From the NCBI RefSeq assembly GCF_902686445.1, contig NC_062213.1, positions 140,700,491 through 140,764,490 of the forward strand: a stretch of 64,000 bases of DNA, read 5' to 3'. The notes under the pieces were generated by a model, which ran no database searches, was not told the origin of the DNA, and was given only the letters and a program-made list of their open reading frames with translations. The position numbers and the translations under genes were made by a program. The stretch is from Sciurus carolinensis. Taxonomy: Eukaryota; Chordata; Mammalia; Rodentia; Sciuridae. Positions 23,833-37,499 of this stretch are shown here, piece after piece (within the stretch, counting starts at the first letter, position 1; every line of letters begins with the position of its first letter).

Positions 23833-25967
23833 AAAATACCTGAAAATTTTATGACCACCTGTGATTCTGCTACCAACAAAAGCAGTAGAAGGCAATATCT
23901 GTTCCTATAATCTAGGAGTAGAAGTATCTACAATTGTGAAAACAGTAACACCCCAAATATGCTACATTTAAATAATATAAAAGCAGAGAAAAGTTAATAA
24001 AATGCAGAGAAAATGTGTGCTCCTGTTCGCTGCCATAAAAAGAGCTCTTTACTGCTTCAGAGTTAGTATGAAGGCTCTTGAGCCCCACCGCCATTTTCTG
24101 TGCTGACATTACAGAGTTAAAAATAATTTTTAAAATATGTATGTTGCACAACTATTTCATAATTTTGAGAAATAGAAAGAACACAATCTTTGAAAGACTC
24201 TTTCCTCCTTAGTTTAAATGCTAAAGAAAATGCACAGCACTCTAAAGGAGGCAATTGATGAAGATGCTCCATAGAAAGTACAGAAGGGTGAGCACAGGCA
24301 CTGAACAACTGCACTCTGACCTCAGCACACCCTCAAAGCCGCGTTTCCCCATCTCGGGTCACTGCACACCAGTTTATGAATGTTCATTGTATTTTTAAGG
24401 GAGATTTGGTTATCTTAAGTATTTCTGTATGTTTCTCCCTTCTTCACCAGATTATATTGTCTTTGAGGGGTCAGCTACTGTTCTAAGAAACTCTGAAGCG
24501 CATGCCATGCATAACACTGTACTCAATCCTAAAATTTATTAGCTCCATAAACATCAGTCTGCACTCTTGCAAATATATATTATTGTTGGTTGTTCACAGA
24601 TACCTATAGAGTGTTGGGTATAGGAGCATGCACATTACAGAACACAGTAATATTTGGTAGCGTAAATTAGTGAATGAAGATGAAATTTTTAGAAGCGAAG
24701 CATGGTTCTATTACCTATATGATACAAGCCAAATTAAAATTTTCCTGATTTACAGTTTGTATAAACAATTTATATATTGTTATAAAAAAATTCAATGAAG
24801 GCAAAAAGCTTTCATTCAATATTATACTCCTAGCCTGAATTAGCTTCATATCAGTAACTTGTCTGAAAGGCTCAGTTCATCAGAACCTATAAATGTTAGG
24901 CTCAAGTGCTTTAAATATCGCAAACAACATGTGCAGGCTGGGGACTACAGGGCTGTGTGCTGTGAAGCAGCAAACACTGAGCTCTTCTGAAAGCTAACAT
25001 GCACTCTTATGCCACAGATCTAAACAGAGTAAGCATATTAAATAATGAATGACTAGAAAAACATCTTTATCACTGCAGATTAAAGACATTACCATATTGT
25101 ACTCTATTCAGCAATTTTAAGACTTTCACATCTTAAAAGTTACAACTAAATATGATGTTGTCTTAATTTAACAAACTGAATTTGAGATGGTACAGTTTAG
25201 ACTTAGTAGTGTTACAATTATTTATTTGCAAAAAAAAATGTAACACTTAAAGTAGTATGCTCACAAATAACATTATGTATTTTACGTTAGGAATCATGAT
25301 CAGTAAGCATATTTGATATGTCATTATTAAGAAAAGAAACATTGGAAGATCTTGCTACTGCTCTTATCTTTGACCCTTAAACTTTTCCATTTCAGCGACC
25401 TCATTAATGTCAAAATGCCATTAGAATGTCTGACCACTTTTAAATCTTTACAGCCTAGACAAGGCAAAATCTTTTGGGTCTAATCAGGAATGCATTCTTT
25501 TTGTACTTAACTAAAAAGCTTGATAGAGCCACAAAGGTCAACATAGCACTTTTTTTAAAAAGAAAATGGTTGACATGACATAATAAATTTTTAGAATGCA
25601 AAAAAAAAAAATCAGTTTTAGATCTGAACTGTATAATTTTTTAAAAAATTTAATATTCCTTTAGTTGTTACACTTAATGGCTAGATTTCTAAAATGTATG
25701 TATTCAATATCACTGGCAGGACTTGCTTTTTATATTTAATATTAACACCTTTCTATGGTTGAGTAACAGATTTGGGATATGAGACAGAGCTCTCCAGAGG
25801 CTACTTGCAAGTGCCTTAATCAGGGAAGCCACTGACAGATGCAGATTTAGGTAGAGTGAAAAGATGAACTCCACGTAGGTGCAACCAGAGCCCAGGAAAT
25901 CCCTTGGGGAGGGAGCTGTGGAGTTTGAGAAAATCTTTAGAGATTCCTGAATGAAACCAAAGGGTGA

Positions 25968-26195
25968 AGAGGCAACATCTGGCATTCAAAGAAGGCTGCA
26001 TCTGGGGAGAAGGTTTTAAGAACCTACCAGCTCCGGCAGTTCCTGCAGAGGGACAACTATGAGCCCATCAGAGGGCAAGTTTCCCAGCAGCTGAGGGAAG
26101 AGTGCCAGATCATGAAAGAGGAAGTTGGGAGGCACACCACAACACAACATGGTCATGGCAAGAAGTTCCATGAATTGTTCTCAAAGATGTTCTAA
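25968..26195 (+). pseudogene. Unidentified coding-like remnant
   Basis: A 75-codon open stretch between a TGA (25965-25967) and a TAA (26193-26195). It has no initiator at its head. The predicted peptide is strongly charged and helix-prone, with LRTYQLRQFLQRDNYEPIRG, QVSQQLREECQIMKEEVG and HGKKFHELFSKMF. Its composition (Gln, Arg, Glu) and local base composition differ from the intron around it. Upstream, a different frame also reads protein-like (GEGAVEFEKIFRDS at about 25910-25950) before stops, as expected of a frameshifted processed pseudogene. I do not recognise the parent gene. Chance remains possible. Confidence 0.35.
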
Positions 26196-27094
26196 TACCA
26201 TGTCTCATTTCCATGGTTTTTATTCTAGTTTACACACTGACATGTCAATCCTGTTTACTAAGCGGTATTCAATGGGTTTCCTATAGAGCAATGAACCTTA
26301 ACAGGCAGCTTTTAATTGGCCCACATAGGAAACCACATTACTATTAATTCCACAGCTACAGCATAAAATAAAACCATTGCTTCTCAAACTCTAGAGCAAT
26401 TAGACCTCTCGGCTATTTGGCTAACTCTGCTTCATGATACCCAATGCAGTTAATTATATTTTTTGATGTTAATAGTCTCTGTCAGTCTCAAGCTTCGCTT
26501 CGCTTTGATGAATATTTAAATTATATTTGAATAAAAAATAATCTTGGTTACATTTCACATCCAGTAATCATCGTAGTTTAATAAAGGTCTCCTCATCAAG
26601 GGTTGAAATAAGTGGCAATGTACATATAAATGTCCTTAGTCAACTTATCAGATAATATATTTGTTATGACCATTGTCTCTCTCTCTAACATACCTGTTTA
26701 CACACAATTTTAAAAGAAATAATCTCATTCACATAACAACCTACAATCAAATTTCAAAAGTTAGTTAAAACATTCCTTTAAATTACTATGTTGAAGTCCA
26801 TAAATTAATAATGAGGATATCTTAGGACTAGGCCATAATATACAATTCAATGTATGGAATAAAATCATCAAGTAGCACAGTGTCCTGGAAAGGTCAGCAG
26901 ATAGTTTCTCATCTCTTCTTTATATTGTTCTCACAAGTTCCAAGAGTAATAACAAAAAGAAAACTTCCAACTACTACACAAGAACTATAAAATAACTTTT
27001 ATTGAATAGATAAATGTCTTGCTGTCATATACTTGATAACCTTGATAAATATTTTTTTTCATTTTTTAGTCTCTCTTCTCCCAAATCCTAACAC

Positions 27095-27195
27095 TTTGAA
27101 ATATAAATATATCAAATATAAATATATCAAATCTATGAAATAAATATATAAATATATTTATATATAAATATATTAATAAATATAAATAGATACAA
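27095..27195 (+). repeat. AT-only tandem/palindromic repeat
   Basis: ATATAAATATATCAA is repeated in tandem, then comes a near-perfect palindrome around AAATATATTTATATATAAAT. It has nearly no G or C for 100 bp and could extrude a cruciform. Confidence 0.9.
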
Positions 27196-29350
27196 TAAAA
27201 TTTCCCAAAACACACTTCTCCTATGAATGTGCCATGGACACTATATCAATTTCTCAAAACCATTACCTTATAAACTTAAAAGCAGGCATGGATTTAAGTT
27301 TAGTGGAGTCTAAAGCTTGTCAAACTTAGGCATTTCTAAAACAAAATAGAAAGATTATGAGTAGAAAATCAGAAACCAATAGGTGTTTCTGAAAAAAGAA
27401 AATAAATAACAAGAAATAAGAATTTAAAAGCCAACAACCACAATAATCAACAAAACCCAGAAAACTAGAGTAAGGTTTTTATTATGTAATTGTCTGGCAT
27501 CCTTTCATAATACTTTAATTTTTTAGCTGCACATTTTAAGATTTTTATCTTCAAATAACTGTTTCATAGTGTCACTTTCTACAATGTTCCCTTTCCTCAG
27601 GGGTGGCTGATCAACATTTCCTTTTTTTTTTTTTTTAATTGATGGCTGGATACATAAAATTTGCACCTACATTGCCATGTCATACTGGCTGCACTGCCTC
27701 AGCCTGTGCCCCACAAATACTGGCATTCTGATAACTTCTGTTTCATAGAATTCTCATTAAAAGTGGAGGAAAGCACAGCATGTGTACAACTTTAAGTACT
27801 AAAATTAACATGTGCTCTATGTAACCTATGCACTCCATCAAGGATACATAGGATAAAATTTCCGCTTTGGTTCTGTATGTATGAAAACTAAATGGTTCCT
27901 TAATGTCTTACACATTTAATGACTGAATGATTTTCCACAAACTAGCTTCTGACTTAATATACTAAAAACATTATTTCTTTTCCACTTCCCACCTATCCCA
28001 GGTGCCACAGGACACATTTAAATTGCAACATGACATCCAGTTTTGCACATTTATGTCATGATCAGTAAAAAGTATAACAGGTAACAGGAATATGTTTATA
28101 GGCCATTTCTTCACCAGAATATCTAGCAATAATTAAACTGTACATGAGTGTCTACAAACTACATAAAAATACTCCACTAAACTCAAACTGAATTTATCAC
28201 AAACTGAACTTCCACTAAACAGGGCCCCAAAATACTACTGGCTATTCTTCAGTCACCATAAACGTGGGAAAGTGTCACAGAGAAGTCAGAGAATTAAACC
28301 AAATCTTAAGGGATGTAGTTAAATGCTGTACTTCTGCCAAGCACACAAAAAGTACATGGCCCTGTGAACCAATGCTTCAGAAGAGGCCTGTGTATGTGAA
28401 TGGCTCTGAAACCTTAAGAATCACCAGCCCCGTGGATTTAACAAGAATCCACCTCAGAGACAGAGTAATATTTTAAGAAACTACACATGAGTTCAATAAG
28501 AATGTCAGATCTGTGGTCTGGAAAAAAAAACAAACAGAAAGACCACACATACAGCAACTCTCATTTTAGGTGCTCCGTCAAGATCATGGGTGGTATGTTG
28601 TGAGAATTCTAAAACTATGCATACACCATGTTAAGAAAAACTGAAAAATCTGATACATGTATTAGTTATACAATATCCTTGATATTGACCTATATGAAAT
28701 AAATATTGAAAGATTACAAGCATTTTTCATATTTTTTCACAAGGAGATTTTTCTTGGAAATATCCAGAAGAGATATTAGCACTACAAATAGTTGTGGAAT
28801 AACAAACAAAACTTAAAAAAAAAAAAAAAAACTAATAAGATTGCTATAACATATTTGAGAAAAACACTTGGTAAAGTAAGAAGAATGGACCATTAAAATC
28901 TGCAAGACAGATTACTAAGTATTAGTAAAATGCCATCAGAACCTAAATTACTCAGAATAATTTTCTTTACACAATGTATACATTAGAATATTAATACTGG
29001 GTGGGTTTTTTTTTTGCCCCTGTTATGTTGCTATTATAGTCTATATGCTTACAATTTCAGTATATGATACACAGAAATTTAATTAGAGCATAAGAGACAA
29101 TTTAAACTATTTTTTATGTAACAATAGTAAATCTATTCACTATTTATAAAATTAGACAGCAGAGAATTATTAAGAATGATACTAATTCAACAGCTACCCT
29201 TCTCTTATACTGTTAAGAAAAAATACAGGGATTTGGGATAAAACAATGACCAAGGATGTTTGCTCTACCAAATAATATATGGGCATTTTATTTACTTAGG
29301 AATCTCATTAAGTATACAAAGATAATCAGAACGAAGAAACTGCCAATTTT

Positions 29351-29535
29351 AAACTGGCATGGTGGAATACGCCTGTAATACCAGCAACTCAGGAGGCTGA
29401 GGCAGGAGGGTACAAGTTTGAAGCCAACCTTGATAACTTTGTGAGACCCTGCCTCAAACTAAAACATAAAAAGGGCTAAGGATGTGGCTTCCTGGTAGGG
29501 TGCCTCTGGGTTTAATCCTTAGCACCACAAAAACA
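29351..29535 (+). mobile_element. B1-dID composite SINE
   Basis: B1 half (GGCATGGTGGAATACGCCTG, AGGAGGCTGAGGCAGGAGGG) joined through AACATAAAAAGGG to a diverged ID half (CTAAGGATGTGGCTTCCTGG .. GGGTTTAATCCTTAGCACCA). Confidence 0.9.
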
Positions 29536-29671
29536 AATCCCAAATCATATTTTGTTACTATTCATTAAATAATTACATGTACAAATAGTAAATGCATATT
29601 CAGACAGTAAAATTTATCCCAAATTTCAATGTATACATGTATTATTTTCCCAGTAATAAAAATAAATTTGT

Positions 29672-29785
29672 GAGCTGGGGCTATAGCTCAGAGGTACAGG
29701 CTTGCCTAGCACATGTGAGGCACTAGGTCTGAGTGTGGGCACCATAGAAAGATAGATAGATGGACATTAACAACTGAAAAAAAAG
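29672..29785 (+). mobile_element. ID SINE
   Basis: GAGCTGGGGCTATAGCTCAG with a short gap, CTAGCACATGTGAGGCACTA, a damaged B box (GGTCTGAGTGT) and a tail with GATA units followed by AACAACTGAAAA. It lies about 140 bp after the previous B1-dID. Confidence 0.85.
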
Positions 29786-29856
29786 TTAAATTTTTAAAAA
29801 AAATTGTACACCATACTAAAAAAGACTTCTAAATTCTTAAGAGAGGTTCCAAGACA

Positions 29857-29942
29857 CTCTCTCTCACGCTCTCTCTCCTCTCTCTCTCTCGCTCTCTCTC
29901 CTCTCTCTCTCTCACTCTCTCTCTCCTCTCTCTCTCTCTCTG
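29857..29942 (+). repeat. (CT)n microsatellite with interruptions
   Basis: About 85 bp of CT repeats interrupted regularly by CCT, CACG/CACT and CGCT, giving a higher-order repeat of roughly 26-30 bp. It directly abuts the end of a reverse ID SINE and may have grown at the SINE tail. Confidence 0.95.
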
Positions 29943-30038
29943 TTTTGGAGGGGAATGGGTTAGATTGTTGGGGTCAAACTCAGGGTCTTATGTGTGCTAG
30001 GGAAGCACCCTACCTCTGAGCTACATCATCCCCAGTCT
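29943..30038 (-). mobile_element. ID SINE, reverse orientation
   Basis: GGGGTCAAACTCAGGGTCTT, TGTGTGCTAGGGAAGCACCC, TACCTCTGAGCTACATCATC, CCCAG: reverse complement of an ID body, with the CT microsatellite where its A-rich tail should be. Confidence 0.88.
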
Positions 30039-33000
30039 ATTTGTTCCTTTATTTTAAACTGGCAGAAAACATACATTATATTTTAGTGGCACTGGCCTAA
30101 GCGAGTGTGGGGGATTGAGCAAAAGAAAAAAACAAATTCAGAGCAAAATTGATGACTATGCTTTGACTTGAAATTCTAAAATAAATTTCATTATTATTCT
30201 CTACAACTGTGGCTAAAAATATACCATTTTAGAAAGGATGCTTATAAGACAAATTTTTATTATTAATAGTATGACATCACAAAGCGGGTACATACTAAAA
30301 ATAAATCACACTTAGGTACAAAATACTCAAGAGGGTGTTTGAACATAGTCTTATGTAAGCAGGTCCTGTATGCTTTCATTTAGAATTCAATAATTTTTGT
30401 TAGCTAATAAATAAATTTATTTAAATTTTAAACACTTGATTCAGGAACATGAATTAGGGAAATAAAGTTTCTGTCAATCAACTTATTTACATTTATTTAT
30501 TCTTTGTAAATATAAATCAATACTTTTGTGTACAGCAGGGAATGTTCTAGGTGAGTAAAAATACTACAGGGTAGAGGACAGTATAGGTACTTCAGAAATA
30601 CCTGTGTCATTCCATTCATAACATTCATCTTTCAAATAAGAAAGCTGGAATAAATAATCCTTAAGGTCATGAAAAGAACTGTGAATAGATCATTATGATG
30701 TACTAAATTTATAGATCAAATGAATGAATTTATAGGTCAAATGTTCACATTTGCTTTTATGGATTGTGATCCTAGTTCTTCACCCCTCTACTTTCAATAA
30801 TAAAGACAACTATGGAAAACAAAATCGGAAGCCCAGTCAACAAAGTTAAAATGAAATACGGCTTTGCTTTAAAAACTAACTTCCCTTACCTTCATCCACC
30901 CTGCACCTGTCCAAAAATAAAAGAAAATTCAAAGTTTTAAGGTATTATTCAAATGCAAGCCTCTGAAAGTTTCACACACTGATCCTCAGATTATACTGCA
31001 AACCAGTTATATAGGTGTCCTGAGAGAAAATGTCACTGCTTCCTTGACCAATGACATAGGAGGTAAACCCCATATATAATTAGGAAGGACCAGTGAAAAC
31101 AAGCAATTCACATCTATACGCTTTGGTGTACATTATCTAGTAAGGAAATTGTTTTACTAATTTTCATTTAAGAAGGAGAAACATCACAGGATTCTGTGAT
31201 GCCAGAAGCACTGATGTGACACTATTTCTTTTTCCTTCATTTGATAAGCAGGGTTGTAAGGGATATTTAGACGATTCATCTTCTAAGCCATTTTGTAATT
31301 TATTAGTCTTTCTTGCACACTAAATGTGAATCTTTAATATGGTCATATTTTTTACTGCCAATAGTCTTCTCTTCCTATAATGAGAGCTTAGGTTTAAATG
31401 TCCATCAGTAAGTGACATGCAAAGTATGTGTCCAATTAGATATACCAATTTGAGCTTTAATGGTTATTTATTACTATCCTAAGGTTCAAAAATCTATATT
31501 AGTACCCTCTCAATTCCTTGGCCAAAGATATGTGGTTGTAATTCCAGTTAGTTGTCTAAAAACAACTCAACAGAGTGAGAGAATTAGTGGAAATCCATCA
31601 ACTAACAGAAAATAACCTAAGTACATCGCATGGAAATGATGTGTTAGTAGCATCTCAGTTATTTATTTTTCCCCATATGTATTCTATCCTAATGGACAAA
31701 TGGCTGATAAACCTGACACCACAGATAGATAAAAGCACTTGGGATAAATAGCATAAGGGTAAGAATGTAGTTTCTCAGAAGTAGCAGGCATAGATCCTAT
31801 GGGAATGAATAAGTGTACTGAACAAATACTAAGAGAAGAGTACCCCTGACTAGTAAGCACTTACAATAATGCAAGAATAAAATATACCAATTCCCCAAAT
31901 ACTATGAAACATCAGCTTGGATGAAAAGACAGATTAGCTTAATATTTTCCCACTAAAAAAAGCTATTAATGAGTGATCTGAATACCTTAGGAATGTAAAT
32001 GTAATGTTTATTGTTACCTATAAAGAGAGATCTGGAAACATGGAAATAAACTCTTTCATATGCCTCTGGCTTGGACACACAGCTTCTTTATGAAGACTGA
32101 ATGATCAATAAAAAAAGTTGAGAGACTTGTATGTCAAAGAGAGTACACACAAACTGAAATCTATAATCATGAAGTCTGCTGAGAACACCAGCAGAACTGT
32201 GACTGCGTTTTAATGGATTTTCTTGGCTGAATTCTGAGGAGCTTTGAAGTTCATCACTTTTTATCGTAAAATTGTGCATGTGTGTGTATGTGTGTTTTCA
32301 AAGATCTCCTTTTTTAAATATTTTACAAAATTATCTATAAATATCTGAAAATTAAAATCTAAGTAACTGAAGTTCAAACTTATTTAAGAATACAGCTGCA
32401 TAAAATTTCACTAAGGTATGAATCACTCAAGGTATAGACAATCTCAGGTTTCAGCCCCTGTGGCAAATAATTCAACCCTTTTTCAAGGGCTCATGATGTA
32501 AGAAAATTATAATATGTTGCCACTTCTTCCCTTACTGTTTTAAAAATCAGTAAGAATACACATGCAGTGATGAAATGAAATGTACTTCTAAAATGACAAT
32601 GATTCTTTAAATGTAATGAAAGGAAGTTAGAATATGATGAGCCCCACCTTTTCTCTATAGCTCTAACTAGTATTCAGTAATCTTTTAAAAAGAGAAGCCA
32701 TTGCCTATTACCCCATTCCCTCAATAGAGGGTTCCCCAGTTACATTCCCTGCCTAGTAGCAGGAACCTGCAGGTGACATGGCAGAAGCAAAGATCACTTT
32801 GCATATTATAGCCGGCTTGCTCTTTTTCAGGCAAACTTACTTGTGACCAAAGGCTAAAATTTACACTTAAAATTTTCCAGTCTCACTCTGCATGCACAGC
32901 AATGTGAAGAAACAGAACAAAACAATGTGCACGTATATACAATAACACATTCCTTCATATCCTCAGGGGCAAAAGAAAATATCGCCATGTGAATTAGTCT

Positions 33001-33409
33001 TGGGTTAAAAATGTTAAATAAAATATAATGATCATACATAGAAATGACAGGTTAGGCCTTGAACAGTTTGTAAAGAAAAAAGGTCAAGAACTGAAATCAC
33101 TGAATGGGGAACCGGAAGGAAACAGATTTATCTGGTGCCCACATATTCAAGTCTACTTTTGTCAGTCCAACCTGTTTTTCACTTAGTTTACATTAATTAA
33201 ATTGTACCTGAGTTCTAGAAGCTATATATTTTTCTCTCTCCCCTAGGATAAAAATCCTTGATTTGTGCCTGTAATTTGTAAGTCATGTACTTACTCACTG
33301 CCTGTTTCCATTGAATAGATTACTACCTAATTCTTACTGAGTTATGCAAGGTTGATTACTGTTTTCTTGACTTCTATCCAGAAAATCTGCTATCTGAAAT
33401 CCTAAGTGT

Positions 33410-33411
<2 letters not shown>

Positions 33412-33447
<36 letters not shown>
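33412..33447 (+). repeat. (GT)18 microsatellite
   Basis: Perfect 36-bp GT repeat. Confidence 0.97.
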
Positions 33448-33450
<3 letters not shown>

Positions 33451-33780
33451 TTGAGCTATCAAAAAAGAACACAAATCTTAAAAAACATCAAGAAAAATAA
33501 CAACTCTCTTTTGTACTTCATTCCTGGCTTGGAAGACATTATCCTCCTGTGCCAGTTCCATATTCCTTGAGGGCAACTTTATCTCTACTTCTTAAATGCA
33601 AGTGTTCTCTAGGACTTCTGAATGTTCAAACAACATAATACTGTTGGGTGATATCATCTATTCACCTGCAACTATCAACTTTATGATTATGTCTGCTTCA
33701 TCTGCATGTTCTTCTTTAACCACTCACGTGAATACCTAAATAACCAAAAGTGTACTAAATTTTATTCAATAAGAAAGCTG

Positions 33781-33920
33781 GGAGTTGGGTGTTGCTGAGG
33801 AGTGACACTGACCAAATTATAGTTATACTGTTTACATGTATAAATATGTAACAACAAATCCCTTCATTATGTACAACTATAATGCACCAATTTTAAAAAT
33901 GTGGAATAAAAATTAAAAGG
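33781..33920 (+). mobile_element. Possible 3' end of a squirrel-lineage retroposon
   Basis: Segment with ATGTATAAATATGTAACAAC, AAATCCCTTCATTATGTACA and ACTATAATGCACCAATTTTA, followed by an A-rich end. It resembles a short repeat end I associate with squirrel genomes, but I cannot name the family. Confidence 0.35.
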
Positions 33921-34771
33921 CAGAAACCTAAAGTAGTCATGCTATTATGTGCTAGCCAAATGCAATCTGTGTGTGTTAAAAAATTTAACTAAAAGTTTGT
34001 AAGGAGTCAGGCCGATTCCTAACCTAGGACACATAACTTTTCTTTCCTTGGGCAATTTCAAAAACAAATAAATAAATTAAAGAGTCTATCTTTCTATCAA
34101 TTACACAAAACACCTCTCTACCATAGGGAATAACTGAAGCACCTATTCTTCTCACTATCTTTTTCAGGTTAGTACTTAGTACTTTTAGTACCTCTTTGTA
34201 CGTACAAAGGTACACTAATATGCATGAGATGATAAGAGTTGCTCTATAAAAGAGGACATATCTATGCAACTTAACCATACATTCAATATTGAAATATAAA
34301 TCAATATTTATTGACATACTCAATTTCTTTCAGATCTCTAGTCCAAAGTGTTAAAAACTTAAGGACATATTATAAAGTATAATTAAAAACATCTAACTAC
34401 CCTGCTCACAATGAACAGATTTGCAAGTGAAAAACCTAAATTGTTTGAGAAAAGGAAATTGGGTACAATTTAGCACATTGGTTTAAGATACTTCCTTAGA
34501 TTGTACTGAAGTATTGCTAAGAACAATACTATTAGAAAATTCTAATTTACTTATTAATCAAATACTTCAGAGCAACAGCAATTTTTGTGAACAAATTCAA
34601 GATGTCATAACTCTTTTATTATTTTAAGTTGTTCCATAATAATTATCGTCAGAGAGTGCTAAAATTTTGTTTTAAATCTGCAATGGTGAATATTCCATAA
34701 ATCACTTTAAGAAAGAATTTCATTTCACTTTTTAGGATGAGCTACTCGAATATGTAAAAGACAAACATAAA

Positions 34772-34879
34772 ATCTGAGCATCCCTATTCTGAAGATCTAA
34801 ATTCTGAATTGCTCCAAATTCCAAATATTCAGATGGAGAGTTTTCAGTTTTAGATTTTCAGATTAGGGATGGTCAACTA
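34772..34879. mobile_element. Short TIR element (deleted Tigger-like MITE)
   Basis: The left end TGAGCATCCCTATTCTGAA and the reverse complement of the right end (GTTGACCATCCCTAATCTGA) form terminal inverted repeats around about 60 bp. The same terminal sequence is used by the element at 36274-36527. Pogo/Tigger affiliation is from memory. Confidence 0.65.
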
Positions 34880-36273
34880 GTAACATCTATGCAAATATTC
34901 CACAATCAGATATCTCAAATACCTCTGGTCCCAAGCAATTCAAAGTATACTATCAGTTATTAATAGAGCTTCAGCTTTATTCTTTTAAATTGAACAGGAA
35001 ATAGAAAATACAGAGTGAATAAAAATACTTTTATGATCACAAACATGAATTACAAGTTAATTTATTTACTTCATTTTTAACTGCTAAAGTGGTAACAGTG
35101 AGGAGAGGGATGAACAAACTTGAAATGCAAAGCAAAAATACTATAATTGGTACTTAACTTTGTTGATTTCCATCATTATATGCAGAAAGAGAGGCTTTCA
35201 AATTTAATGGAAAAAGTCAAATGTTCTTATTAGCACTTTCCAAAGAGAAACTTCTATTATTAAATAAAACTCTCTCCCTTTACTATATTACTAAAAATCA
35301 CAGTTTTTTGACAAATACAAATTTTAAAATTTGCTAAGTTATTATTAGGGGCCCAGTATTTTTTAAAGAGTCAAGTTATTCTACACATTCAAAATAATTG
35401 TTCCTAACAACACAGTGACAAAAAATGCTGCCCTCCTTGTTTATCTTACAGCTATTCAAAATGCTATCCCAAATGACTGTCTTAATTAAAGGTTCATGTT
35501 TTGATATACAGAGTATGGGGAGCTTATAAGCTACCACTAATTTTTAAACCATCTTATGAAACTAATTTTGAAATCATCTTAACTTTGTCTTTCTTTTTAA
35601 ATAAAGTGTTTGTGTTTCAACTGTCATTCTGATTTTTAAATAATTACAAGCCGCCTATACAATACAACTTAAAAAAGGGATTTTGACATCAGTTTTATTA
35701 CCTTCTTATTTGTGCCAATACAGCATATACTGTGTGAGGTTTTGACAAGAAGTGTAGAGAGAACAACTACTTGTGTTCACAGAATTTAAATACTGCTAAT
35801 CCCTAGATCTTTTTAAAGTACTTAAATATCTAGAAATGCAGTCCTGCATTTATAAAATAAATAATGAAAACAATGATACTTTATTTTGCATGTTTCCTAT
35901 AATGATAGTCATATGAGCAAGCATAATGACATGTGTGACTAGATATTTGCTGTGTACTTAAATGTATATAAAACCAGGCAAACAAAGATTAGCTACAATG
36001 TACAAACCCATAAAGTCAGTTCTTCCACATTTTTTTTGTACCAACTTCTACTGCTTTTTACTTGTTAGTCTAGTAAAAATAATCATTAAAAAAAATGGTT
36101 TACTTCCTATTTATTTCTGGTCTGCTTTTTGGATGCCTAATTCATAACACTAGCACTGAACAAACAGATTAACATGTTAAAAATGACTAAATGGTTGTTT
36201 CTGAGTATGAATCTTATTGTCTCCCTGGCACAAGCTGTTCCCCAATTTTGAAATACCAAGTACAAAAGGTTCT

Positions 36274-36527
36274 ACAGGTTTAGCATTCCTCATTCAAAAA
36301 ACTTGGGACCAAAAACATTTCAGATTTTCAATATTTGGATTTTGGAATAACTGGATAATACAATTAGATATTATGAGGATAAGATACAAATCCAAACATA
36401 AAATTTACTTATGTTTCAAATGCATAATTATACACAAAGCCTGAAGATAATTTTTTACTGAGGTCAAAAAGTTTCAGATTTTGAGTATTTCACATTTGGA
36501 TTTTCAGGTTACTGATGCTCAAGTTGA
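36274..36527. mobile_element. TIR element (Tigger-like non-autonomous DNA transposon)
   Basis: Begins TA-CAGGTTTAGCATTCCTCA, then AACTTGGGACCAAAAACATT, TCAGATTTTCAATATTTGGA, TGTTTCAAATGCATAATTAT and ACACAAAGCCTGAAGATAAT. The right end, reverse-complemented, gives CAACTTGAGCATCAGTAACC, a TIR partner of the left end. No transposase is present. Confidence 0.7.
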
Positions 36528-37499
36528 AGAATGTAACCACTTTAATTAATATAAGAGGTTTCACAGATCACAATTCTAAACTTACACAGTTCATAAAGGA
36601 TTTATGTTTTAAATAAGAATGCATTTAAAACACTTTTATGTTTTTTGCAAATAAGATTTTTACCTAATTATTAATAAAATTTATTAAGAATTGAAAGTAA
36701 AAACTTCTTGGTGGAATCTTTCAAAAGGACACTGATGTTCTTTGGTTTCTTAAAAAAATCTTGATAAGCAGTGTTAGCATTTTAAATAGCAAGTTACTAC
36801 ATAAAGTGCTACTTTCTGCAGCTAATGAACTAGGACTTCGTTGAGAAACAAAACTGATCAAATACAATTATCAAAGCATACTTCTCAACCTAGGAATTAG
36901 ATATTTTATTATATCTGAAAGCACATGTATATATACACAATACTTAGACTCATTTTCCTACCTTACTGAATGGTGATCTTTTAAAAGTTAGCTAAAGACC
37001 AATTTATAACCAATGCAAACCACAGTGTCTTAAACATTCAATGATATCACATTTCATATTGACCTGTTTAATTTTCCTACTTGTCAGGTCAGGGGTGGGG
37101 GGAGATTTTATTCTGAACTTTAAGCAAAAGACAATTTGCCTTGTGCCTTAAAAATATCTAGAGCAATGTACAAGGTAATAAAAGAGAAAAGAATTGTGTG
37201 AATTATAAAGAATAGACGCTTATAGAATGCTTACCCTATCTGTATGCTCCTTAAAAATAGAAGAAATTCCCACTTACTATTCAGAAATACGTTCTCCATA
37301 TTAACACATGTTAAGATTGATGGCACTCTACACTCCTCTAACATTAGGTGCAATTATAAGTAAATGAAGCTCAATCTGCTAGGAAAGACAACCAGAAGGT
37401 CTCTGAACTGTTGAAAGGATTTTATCCACACTGTATATACTCAATTATATACTTAGGTTAACTCGAATGTCTTGTTTTACAATGTTTGCTCTAGGTATG

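Noticed and set aside
34024..34323. 99-codon minus-strand open frame
   Set aside because: No recognisable domain and typical intronic composition; consistent with chance.
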